DNA of 64,000 nucleotides from Chionis minor (lineage: Eukaryota; Chordata; Aves; Charadriiformes; Chionididae). Position numbers and translations under genes: made by a program. The first letter of the stretch is position 1. Each line of letters opens with the position of its first letter. The notes beneath the pieces are model-generated. The model was not told where the DNA came from and searched no databases. It saw only the letters and a list, made by a program, of their open reading frames with translations. Location: positions 1 to 64,000 of the forward strand of contig VZSF01006833.1 in the NCBI GenBank assembly GCA_013398295.1, read 5' to 3'. Of this stretch, positions 34,901 through 46,900 are shown piece by piece.

Positions 34901-37900
34901 GAATCGTTTCCTTTACTCCACCTAATTTCAAGGTTCATTTTACATCCTCTTGCTTCCTATTTTTACTGCCTGCGTTTCTCCCGGTGCGGAAAGATTTACT
35001 GGCTGCTGCAGATGGAAACTCACCTGAATCTTATTAGTTTTGCTGCATTCCACAGAGATTTGCTAGACAATAATTAAACAAATTACCCTTTTGTAAATTT
35101 TTAATTAAGTTGTAGGGGTGGTTTTTTTGCAGATGCTATTGAGCAGCAACAGTGTAAAAAATCCATTTTTCAGAATTAAAAAATTTTAGTCTAAGCTCTG
35201 ATGGGCTTTTTCCTCAAACATCATAACTTTCTTTTTAACTCATTGAAAGCTTTGATGCAATTCAGGTTGACAGGAGTTTACTCAAAAAAGCCCATCAGAG
35301 GCTTGTCCTAAACAGAAGGGTAAGTATATCTGCCATCTTCTGTGTCACGCTGGGAAGGCAGGCTATGGAGTCCATCAGCTGGAAGCATGCTTACCTTAAC
35401 CAATGCAGGCAGGTCTTGCAGCTGGTAGGGGAGAATTTGGCAAAGTATGCCTACTTTATGCCTTGATAATATTCCTTACTTCGAACTTTTCGTACCTTCC
35501 ACTGGAAAGATTCTTGTTGGTGTGACTTTTGTCTTCTCTCTCTTTTCCATCTCTGAAATCCACCGGAAAGTATTAATTGCAGGACTAGGGCAGTGATCAT
35601 CCTCCTGTACTCAGCACTGGTGACGCTGCACTGCGAATCCTGTGTTCAGTTTTGGGCTCCTCGCTACAAGAAAGACATTGAGGTGCTGGAGCATGTTCAG
35701 AGAAGGGCAACGAAGCCAGTGAGGGGTCTAGAGAACAAGTCATAGAACCATAGAATGGTTTATGTTGGGAGTGACCTTAAAGATCATCCAGTTCCAACCC
35801 CGCTGCCATGGACAAGGACACCTCCCACTAGACCAGGTTGCTCAAAGCCCCATCCAAGCTGGCCTTGAACACTTCCAGGGATGGGGCATCCGCAACTTCT
35901 CTGGGCAACATGTTCCAGTGTCTCACCACCCTCAGAGTGAAAAATTTCTTCCTGAGATCCAGTATAAAACTCCCCTCTTCCAGCTTGAAGCCGTTACCCT
36001 TCATCCTGTCATTACATGGCCTTGTAAAAAGTCCCTCTCCAGCTTTCTTGTAGCCCCTTCCAGATACAGGAAGGCCACTATAAGGTCTCCCTGGAGCCTT
36101 CTCTTCTCCAGGCTGGACAACCCCAATTCTCCCAGCCTGTCCTCACAGCAGAGAGGCTCCAGCCCTCTGATCATCTTCGTGGCCTCCTCTGGGCCCACTC
36201 CAGCAGGTCCTTGTCCTTCTTACGCTGGGGGTCCCAGAACTGGACAGAGTATTCCAGGTGGGGTCTCAATGAGAGCAGAGGGGCAGAATCCCCTCCCTGT
36301 CCCTGCTGGCCATGCTGGGGGATGCAGCCCGGGATGCAGGTGGTTTCTGGGCTGTGGGCGCACGGTGCCGGCTCATGTTGAACTTCTCATCCACCAACAC
36401 CCCCAAGTCCCTCTCCTCAGCGCTGCTCTCCAACCATTCCCCTCCCAGCCTGTAATTTTGCTTGGGATTGTCTCGACCCAGGTGCAGGACCTTGCACTTG
36501 GCCTTGTTGAAATTTATGAGGTTGGCACGGCCCCACCTCTCAGGCCTGTCCCGGTCCCTTGGGATGGCATCGCAGTGTCAACTGCTCCACGCAGCTTAGT
36601 GTTGTCAGCAAACTTGCTGAGCGTGCACTCGGTCCCAACATCCATGTCAGAACAAAGGTCCCAGAGAAAGATCGGTCCCAGTACTGACGCTTGAGGAACA
36701 CCACTCGTCACTGCTTGCTGCATGGACATCACATCGAGCCGTTGACCACAATTGTGTATGAGTGCAACCATTCAGCCAGTTCCTTATCCACCAAGTGGTC
36801 TATTGGTCAAATCCATGTCTCTCCAATTTAGAGACAGAGATGTCACCCAGGACAGTGTCAAATGCTTTGCACAAGCCCAGGTAGATGATATCTGTTGCTC
36901 TTGTCTTACCCACCAGCTCTGTAACACTGTTATAGAAGGCCACCAAATTTGTCAGGCACGATTTGCCCTTAGTGAAGCCATGTTGGCTGCCACCGATCAC
37001 CTCCTTATCTTCCATGTGCCTTTGTAGAGTTTACACAAGGATCTGCTCCATGATCTTGCCAGGAGTAGAGGTGAGACTGCCTGGCTTGTAGTTCCCCAGG
37101 TTGTCTTTTTTATTCTTTTTGAAAATGGGGATTATGTTCCCCCTTTTCCAGTCAGTGGGAACTGCACCAGACCACTGTGACTTCTCAAATATGATGGATG
37201 GTGGCTTGGCAACTTCATATGCCAGTTCACTTAGGACCCACGAATGAACCTCATCAGATCTCAAGTCTACGAGGAGTGGCTGAGGGAACTGGCGTTGTTC
37301 AGCCTGGAGAAAAGGAGGCTGAGGGGAGACCTTATTGACCTTACAGCTACCTGAAGGGAGGTTGTAGAGAGGTTCATGTTGGTCTCTTCTCCCAAGTAAC
37401 AAGCAATAGGATGAGAGCAAATGGCCTCAAGTTGCGTGAGGGAAGGTTTAGGATGGATATTAGGAAAAATGTCTTCACCGAAGGGGTTATCACACATTGG
37501 AACAGGCTGCCCGGGGAAGTGGTGGAATTGCCATCCCTGGAGATATTTAAAAGATATGTAGATGTGGTGCTGAGGGACATGGTTTAGTGGTAACTTGGCA
37601 GTGCTAGGTTAACAGTTGGACTTGATGATCTTAAAGGTCTTTTCCAACCTAAATGATTCTATGATTCTGGGCAAAGACATGGCTATATCACTGGTAGAAG
37701 AATGGGCTTGTTTCATGTGCAGCATTAGTGTTGTAACTCATCAACTACAGGTGATATCAGTGGCATTGTTTTTCCAGAATTAGGCACAAAATACTTCTAC
37801 GTTTATTGCTCATATTGAATCTAGATATGGGGAAGGCTTATGTTAAACCAAATGTGTGTGCCAACTTTTTCCTGTAAGAAAAGGAAAAGTTAAATTATCT

Positions 37901-40900
37901 TTCAAGAATGATATTATTATAGGTTACAGTAATTACACTTTTTGATGAGAAATAAAAATCTTGTTTATTTCCCCAAAGCTTCAGAAAATACTTTTGAATG
38001 AGTTGCCACAAATTCTGCAGAAAACTAGCGTAGCATGCTAATGTGCAGTTGAGAGTACTGTCATATTTATACACATTTCCTAATGTATTTTTTACATTAG
38101 TGGAGCTCTAACAAAACTTTTTTAAAAAGATTTTTTTGTTTACGCATCTTCATGTAATTATGTATTTTGCTATGTTGGTGTTGTGCTTTTTAATTATTTT
38201 GCTTCCTTGGTGTGTTGCTTTATGTTTCAGTTGAGCTTGGCAATAATTTAATTAAAAATGAGCTTCTGAAAAGGGATAGCCATAATGAGCTAAGTGATTC
38301 TGTGATTTTTATAAGGTATAGAAATACTATCCTGTTACTACAAACTGATAGTTTAAGTGCTTTGGAATTGTCAAGTTGTGCTGTAAAATTCAGAAGACAG
38401 GTGGCTCTTTACTCTTAGCACAGACTAGCTTGTTATGCATCTCTAAATTGTTTTAGGGATTATACTTATTGTAAAAGCAAGGATTATGTTTCTACATTGA
38501 GCTTATTGCACTGCACAGAAATCTTAATGTTCTTCCTTTACAGAGAGCTTTTGTGCATTGAAGTGGGGGGACTCTTGATGATGGTTTCATCAGACAAATA
38601 CTGCATCATGTAGAGTTCTGCTCCTGATTCATAGGGCACGTGGTTGGTTTAAACAAGCCCCATTTGATTTTAGTGAACTGCTGAACCTAAGGATTCCCAA
38701 TACACAAAAATACCTAGCAATCTTGTACATAATGTGGAGAAATATGAATTGCACTCTAAAGTACAACGTGTCTGCTGCTGCCTTGTCCACATTTCTGTAA
38801 GAATGCTCTTCAAATAAGCAAGCATTTCTTGGCCAAATCTCTGTAGCCCTGCACTTCCCTGATGCTATTTAACAACCTGTTTGCCAGTAACAATTATTTT
38901 TGGATAGTGCATCAGAAACACTTGAAAAATCTCAAAAAATTCTCTTGGCTTCAATAGGTGCAATTTTTGTAACTTTAGTGAAAACACAAAATTGAAGGAG
39001 AAACACGTTTAACGTGCTTTAGCTACAGGTGTTTCTTTTTAACTGTGTATACATTAAAGAAGCTGCTGAAGCTGTTGTTGGGCATAGACATACCCTTTTC
39101 CTCTGGCAGTTGCTGAGAGCCTCCCTGAAGCATTTCCAGTAGGACAAGTAGTAGAGGGATTAACGTGTGCACCATGAAAAGAGGTTACATGCGGTTCCTG
39201 CCTTGCCTTGAGAACGTAGGAGCTAGGGATAGGAGATTCATTCCTTGAGGAAGGGCAGGTGATGCTTTGGGATGGACCCAAAGCTGCTGCAGTAGTAGTT
39301 CATAACGTACTTACACACCTAAATAAGAATAAGTGGTTGTTATCGGTCAGCATTTTCTCCTATGCTCAGTATAAAGAATCACCAACAAAGGAGAGAAGCA
39401 AATACTGAAAATAGCGATAACACTGATAAGAAATTTGGAAATTCAGACTAATGGTAAAATGTTTTGGACGTTTTCGGGCTCCTGGAGGGTTTACTCACCA
39501 CTGAGGAAAAATTAGAAGTATGATTCATCATCTTGGTTGGGAGCATTAAATCTGATCTGTAATAAATACTTCTGTGGTAAACTTATCTACAAACACAGAC
39601 AGAAGACGACTGGAATTATTAGATTTATCCCGATATGTCCTACACCAGACAACTCTCTTGAGTTTCCTAATGGGATACAGTAATGCGATTGCGGGTTGCA
39701 TTACGGAAAATCCCTTGTTGTGCCGCTTGAGGCATGCTGCTGCCTGTCTGTGTTAAAATTTCCCTGTCTTTAAACATGGGATAAATATTTATTTAGGGTC
39801 ATTATGAAGCTTAATGCTAGTTTTTTTGGATGGTTAAAAAAGTGGTGGTATAATCACTCATCCTCGTGACTTATGTGTACAAAGAATGCTCTTTCAATTT
39901 AGGTTTATTATCTCTGTGGAGTTAATTAACTTTGTAGGTTGTAGGAGCGCAGTTTTTATTAAACAAAACCAAGCAACGCCTGTCAGTGAAAAAACAAACA
40001 CGGTTCTTCGGAGAATGTGAGAAATGTCTTAGGATTTTCCACAAGTGCAAAGTTGCCTTTATCCTTTTCACTAATAGTACCACCGCTCTCGGTACTTTTG
40101 CCTACAGGTAGTACTAACCAGTGGCAGAGGTCTTACAGAGCATTTTCAAGTCTATTTACCTTTTTTCTAGGATTGCGCTTTCCTTTCTCCCCTCTTTTTC
40201 AATTGTAGCTTACCGCTTTAAGGAAAGAACGCTTCTTGTTTCTGGTGTTGGCAGCCCATCAAAGCAAGTCCTTTATTTTCTTCAGAAGATTATCTGTCTG
40301 ATGCAGTGTTGTAAAGGTGTTTCTGGAGCTGTCCTACCAAATGCTGTGATCCTGCCATAAACACACCCTCACGCTCTGTTGTAGAATGATGTATTGTATT
40401 TAAAATGAGCTTAAAGGAGCAGAAAATGTTTAATCCCCAGCATAGTCTCTTGTTCCCAACACTATAAAGTTGTGAGTGCTACCACATTGAATTATGTATT
40501 AATACCATATTACGTTCAGGTGCAGTCACTATGTATTTCGTTGTCTTTAGAGAAATCTTGAAGGTATGTTAAATTAATGATGTATAGCACTGGGTTGTCT
40601 CCGTGGGTCTTTGTCGTTCCGTACAGACCTTCTGCGTGGGTCAAATCCACGTGTGACTTTGAACCCTTGAATGTGTTGTAGAGCTGTGGTGTGAGCAAGT
40701 AGAGAAGCTTTCCACTGAGCCATTTCTGGGCCTTGCGTCCGGATTTCCCATGTTGGATCTCGAGAACACTTGCCAGTCCTGATGTTTATCCTCAGTCTTC
40801 TCTGAAAGTACCAGCCTTCTCTAGAAAAGAAAGATAGTTTGCCATCTGTATTCCAAAAATGAATATATAATATAGAAATGTGTGTTTTCATAAACAGAAA

Positions 40901-43900
40901 AAGCAAGTGAAGGCAATAGTGAAGGCAATTCTAGGGAGAATCTTTGTGGGGAAAATCTCCAAGTTCAGCATTTCTTGAGTTTTCATTCCCAAAAAAGCAG
41001 CGCAGTCAGATACAGCGTTAGCTTCATCTAGCTGGGTCTTGCTTTGCGTATAAAGTTATGAGATTGCAAAGTAACCTCTTTTGAAGAATAATGATTTCAT
41101 GAGAGATCTTCTTGTCACAGGGATTGGGGTTTTTTTTCCCCTTCCAAAATTATGTGATTTACAGTTGAGGAAAAAATTATTTGTCTCATCAGAATTTCCA
41201 GGAAACTTAAGCTAAGTCAGAAAAGTGTTAACGTGCTATTCCTTGGCTGCAGCAAAGCCCGTTCTGAGAGCACGTAGTGGCAACTGTATTTTGATTTCTG
41301 ATGCTAAACTGATTTTTAAAATATTGTAGTTCCCCGCTCAGAATGAGCGACAGCTCAGAATCTCTGGAGAGCCGAAGGTTCACCGCTGCTCCATCAAGGA
41401 GATGGACGCCTCTTGCCCCATCCTGTGATCAGACGAGATGCCTGCAGTTTGGTTTTGTGATTCGCGTATGACTTGCCATGAGTAGGGACTGGGACTGTGA
41501 GGAAGGAGGAGCAACAGTGATGTCTCTGGACAAAATTAATTGTCCTCTTTGGCTGGATCTGGCTTATGGGCAAGACGTTTCTCAGCCCTGGAATTGAAGG
41601 CGTGTTAGTGCAAAAAATGTCGAGCTGAGCCAGATAAGTTTAGATGATACGTCTTGGTGGGTAGATGTTTCTGTTTGACTCTTCCTGCAGTTCTTCCAAG
41701 AAAAGGAGTAGTCTTCCCCTTGTCGCAGTCCGACGTGCCCGTAACTTGGTTGTCTGTAAACCAGGCACTGTAGATTTTCTCAGCAGTGATGCCGAGTGGC
41801 CAGTTTTCCCACTGGTGGTAGCTTTGGGAAGCAACCACAGTATTCGTGAGGATTGTAGCATGTTTTGATGGTGATGCCACAGACAACTGAGTTTCAAACT
41901 AATTTTGTTTGTGGTATTGTGATGGTCTCAGTGGTGCTGTAAGTAAACATGGCAATTACTTTGAAGAACGGTTTCCTGACGTGCTTTGTGGAATTGCCAA
42001 GACCTTGTGATCCCTGTTGTTCAAAGTGTTAATTTCAGATGGACCGATGTGGTGGTTTTGTTCGGTATTTTGTGGAATCTTAATTTAAATGACACTTTCT
42101 GTACAGAGATTTTTCTTTTCTTGTTTGTATCGCCAAGTGGTAACATCAAAAGAGTCACGAGCACCTGGTTCAGCTAAAAATAAGCACTCACAATGCTTCC
42201 ACCTCCCCTGATGTGCTGCGCTCTTAATTTTGTTTCAGTTGCATATTGGGGAAGGAGCTTGGAAAAACAGTAAATCATTTAAACATGAAGTGTTGAGTGG
42301 GGCTTGAATGCCCACACTGTGGATCCCTACCATAAGTATTGCCTAGGTTTTAATTTTATTTTTTTTAAACAAATTTTTTCAATGTCTAATGATTATTAAC
42401 CTGTATTCATAAAACAATGACCTGAAAATGGCAGGCACTCTCTCTTCTTTCTAGGCTTAGCTTGTAAGGATTCGCAGCTTTGGAAGGACTCCATTTGGAT
42501 ACAGCCTTGCTTTCCACCCTGCTTCCTCCCTCTCCCTTCTCACTCCACTTAACTCATTTCTGGTTGGAACTTGGAATTCATTAATTGAAATGAAAACATG
42601 TACTAAATTAAAAAGTCCTCTGATATCTCCTTTTAAACATCTTAAATTTCAAGGTATTATTCAATGTTGTTGGGTGTTGGGAGAGATGTGGCTAAAATTG
42701 TCTGAAGCGAATATGTTTTCTTTGAATTTATACTTACAAAGTATGTGTATTTTTATATATTTACTTTTAAGTAAACCAGTCAAATTCTGTGGGAGGAGGT
42801 CTGCTTTGGATTTTAAGACTTACTACATTGCTTTCTTCTGCGCCTATAAAAAAACCTCAGTGGAGAGCATCTCTTTATGGAAGTAGTCAGCAGAAAAAAA
42901 TATTTTTCAGTCTCTGCCCTCAGGATAGGGAGAATCTGAAATTCTTCTTACCTTTGAAAATAAATTATAAGCAGGTCCGCCTTTTCAGGATATGTATTCA
43001 GCCTCCTGAAACATTCACTCAGTGTACGTTTGGTAGTGTGTGTTTGTCGTTACCACGTTGCTGTGACAGTAGCTGCTAGGTATTTTTAAAAAATTTTTAA
43101 ATGCTGCTCTAGTTTTTGCCATCGCCCACAAGTTGTCCTCATTTGTGTACTATGGCAATACTTGCACTGCCCCTCAACTTCTAGGCATCTGATTGAGATT
43201 TATTTACATTTATTATCAGTATCTAGGACTTTGCTAGACGCACTTGTTGCTATAACATTGTGCATTGTAGTCAAAGATTTTTTTTTTAAATTAAATTTAT
43301 ACTTTCGAGAAACCTATCGTGGAGGTGCTTGCTGAAGAAATGCTTTTGCATGGTGAATTTGGGAATAAATAAGCTACGCTAACAGCATAATTTTAGCAGT
43401 AGAGTGTGTGCATCTGAAGGCCTTTTGTTATGGCTGCATCAATGATATTTTTTTCTTTTTTTTGCCGCGACCAGGATCAGCAGCGTGACGTACGTGGTGG
43501 TAAGAGTCGGCGATGCCGTTTAGCGGCGGACCTGGTAGAGTAGGGCCAATGGTTGGACTAGATGATCTTAAAGGTCTTTTCCATCCTAAAGGATTCTGTG
43601 GTTCTATGGCACACTCCTGCGCTCCGCACCTCTGCCTGGCAGGGAAGAGCGATCGCAGCCCTCAGAGCAACAGTGCGCAGAATATTTAGGGTGCAAAAAA
43701 CAGTGAGATTCCTGGGGGAGTGTTAATGAAGACAAAAAGGAGAATGAAGGGTGAAACACTGATCTTGAAACACTTCTTGAATGAGATGTTAATCATCATA
43801 CAGCGACGGGTGTGAATCCAGTGGTTTGTGTGAGCTGCAGAATTTTAACACGTTTGATACAACGCTGTGTAGAACGTCAGATTTCGCAGTTGGAGAGGAA

Positions 43901-46900
43901 ACATAACTTACCAGATTGTAGTCAAAGAGATGTTTTGCTGAAATAGTTTAGAAGAGGTTCAAGGCTGATTGCCATCTTGCTTACTTTGTGGCATAGGAAA
44001 TTGTGCGTTTCAGAACATGTTTAAACGGATGTTCCCTTACAATGTAAATTGAATTCTTTAGAGAAGCTACTGTGGTGCCGGTAACTCCAGTCAAGGTATT
44101 TTTGCTGTATTTTAGCACTTTGCAGTCACTGACCACATGCATATATTGTAGTCTTAATCCTTCTGTCAATGATTATAAAAAGCTGAGGAGTGTTTCATAT
44201 AAGGAAAATGTGATGTTGCTAATATTTTATTTTCTATAAATGAAAAAAATCTGGTCAGGTTTGCTGAAGTTGCTGCTGACAGCAGTTCTTCATATTGTCA
44301 ACATAATTTCTATAAGCATTAACCACATTACACACTTTCCATTTGTATCTTAAACTAACATTTTAAAAAATATTCAAGTGCTGCTCTAATTTTTGCCATT
44401 GGGCGCAAGTTGTCCTCATTTGTGCCTTATGACAATATTTGAACTACCCATTGACTTTTAGGCATCTGAATTAGATTTATTTACATTTATTATCAGTATC
44501 TAACCTAGATTGATTTAGACTCCTTTAATTAGAAGAGAGAAATAAGGTGGGGTTTTGAAGTGCATTTTTGCATACAGCCTGCAAGAAGACCCTTTCATTG
44601 AGGCCACACTAAAAAAAATCAGTGGATCCTCAAGAGAGGGAAGCAAAACTCCAAATTCAGGTGCTAATGCCCTCCCACCTTTTCTCTCCATGGTATCCCC
44701 AGTGAGTTTCTGGTTTGGTTTGGTTTGGTTTTTAACTATTTGTAGTGCCCTATTAAGCATCAGGGATAAATAATTAAGTTTATACATATGTGAGGAGAAC
44801 GATGGTCTTAAGGGGACCCTCTTAAGAGGAAACATTAGGTCTTTTTGGAAAACGTGTTTGCATATATGGATTAACACAGACAGGAGGTGATTAACATCAT
44901 TAATACGTGTCTATTGGTGCATAGGTCAGTTTGCAGTCTGTTAGCTTTGTTATTACTCTCTGAAAAACAGTGAAAAGAGCTGTTGAAATTTTGTAGGTTC
45001 AAAGCTTTGCAGGTAGGTTTATGTAGGAAAAGAGGAAGTGTTTTGTAGTGAGATTCTTTTGAAGTGCTGTGGTTTTTAAAGCAACTTGTTAATACCTTAT
45101 TAGAAGAATTATTTAGTCCCTTGACTGTCTTTTAGCGAGCAATACAAACACTTGAAGAACAGATTAATAGTTCTTTGGAAGTGGTAATGCTCAAAAGAAT
45201 GTATTTTTATAGGTTTTTTTTTTTTTAAAGTAATAACCATTTAATGCTGTTTTGGGGGTTTCCATTCAGAACTTTGGCCAAGTCTTGCATTCACTGATTT
45301 GAAAAATTACGTATCTGTCAAGAGCTTCCCAACTAAAACTTCCTCCTACTTAAAAACCAAACCCAAACCCAATTATTTTTGGCAAACTGCTTTTCCTGCA
45401 AAGGCCACACACCCTGACCTTTATACAGCAGGTTGGAGCGTTTCTGAAAGGCACCCTGGTTCTGCCTGGTGTATCAGCACAGCTCTGTAAACATGATTAT
45501 TCCCTGCAATTTCTCTTCATTACTTCGATGCTGTAATATTTTCTACTTTTTTTTCTTTTTTAAAGCATTGAAAAATGATACATTGAAGTTGTATGCTGTT
45601 TAAAAAGAAAAACCAAAGAACAAACAAACCAGAGTGTTACTCCTTTGTCATGCAAAACCAACATGGTTTTGTGAGCAGTCCCAATTTTGATTTTAGAGTG
45701 TTGGCAAGATGAAGAACGAGTCTTTTTGGCAGCTGTAGGGTGTTAGCCCTCTGTAGGAGGACCTTGAAGTGACATTGGATCCCATTTGTTGACGCGTGAA
45801 CCAGAGGAGCGTTGGGTTCACGCGGGGTACGGTGAGCAGCCGGCATCCTGCCCGGGCTGCAGACAGTCGGCAGCAGCAGGAAACGGCTTTGTTCCAGCTT
45901 TGGAGGGTGACAGAGGTGGTGCGGGAGCTGGGCGGAACGCCATGGAGCTGAGGGATTGTCTGGGCTAGCGCTCGCACATCTGGGAAGCAGGTTTGCCTTT
46001 CAGGAACGTCCTGGCCAAACTGGTAGGAGCTGGGTGTGTCAGATCTAACTTTTTTGTCTCTCCAGAAGCCAAGCTTTTCTTTTGTAAGTGACGTGCTTTA
46101 TTTTTAAAAGTCTTCAATCTGGTTTAGTTTTTTTTGCTGTTGTTTTGTTTTTTTAGGAGGCCCAAACATATGGGCCATCACCTCGGAAGAGCGGGCCAAG
46201 CATGACAAGCAGTTTGATAGCCTTAAACCCACAGGAGGCTACATTACAGGTCGGTCTGAGATTCTGCATTACACATTAACTTCTGTGTACACAGAATTGT
46301 CTTTGTAAAACCGATTGAAAACTACATCCTATTTCTAGCCCTTTGTTGTGTGACTAATAACCATATTCTTTGGGCAAAGAGCCACCGGTTATTACTAAAA
46401 TTCTACAAGCTTTGGGTTAAAGTCTGGCACAGGAACGCTCTTCTGTTAACCCCGTCACTTCTGCAGCCGGCGGTTATTTGCTGTCGTTGTGCCTCATTTC
46501 AAAAACCAAAGAGTGTCAGGCCAGATGGGAGGCTGCCAAGGAGCACTTACAGTAGCTATTGTGGCAAGTGACACCAGAGACACCAGAAGTGGCTCTCCTC
46601 TGTCTGAGCAGCCTTAGAGAATACTGTGCTGTTAGATATCTTTGTTTTGGGGGAGGAGGCAGGGAAAGAGATGCTGACAGCTTGTCCTTGTTTAAAGACT
46701 GCTTGAAATTCATTAACCCTTGGGCCGTCCGCAGGTTCTGGATGGGGTAATGGCATTTTGCAATGGCCCGCTGTCAGTTCTAGTGGCATTCAGCTGCTTC
46801 TCCTCTGAAACAACTGGGTCATGGAGATGTGCACCTCAGAATTCCTATTTTTTAGCTTAAAGAATCTGTTTGTGACGTGAAGAAAAGGCTCGATTTCACT

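Larger units (their letters stand above)
25941..46156 (+). other. ITSN2: ITSN2 intron 2 (20.2 kb)
   Basis: The intron runs from GTGAGT to TTTTAG and is the largest intron whose two ends are both visible. Its repeats are listed separately. Stretches between them (25941-27984, 28106-30800, 31664-33290, 34171-35195, 37669-40620, 40751-43080, 44516-46156) show no supported gene. A GC-rich patch at 45780-45990 carries (CAG)-like units and might be a cryptic exon or enhancer. Confidence 0.8.

Noticed and set aside
35762..36694. A 310-codon plus-strand frame
   Set aside because: It is the antisense of a CR1 element. The true coding direction of the element is minus, where RT motifs are found.
41605..41897. 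Possible retroviral RNase H relic on the minus strand (AWFTDN)
   Set aside because: Only a five- to six-residue resemblance was found, with no neighbouring polymerase or integrase motifs and no terminal repeats. It is too weak to list.
45780..45990. GC-rich patch in intron 2 as an additional ITSN2 exon
   Set aside because: No in-frame stretch with good acceptor and donor links exon 2 to exon 3 through it, and exon 2 joins exon 3 directly in frame.
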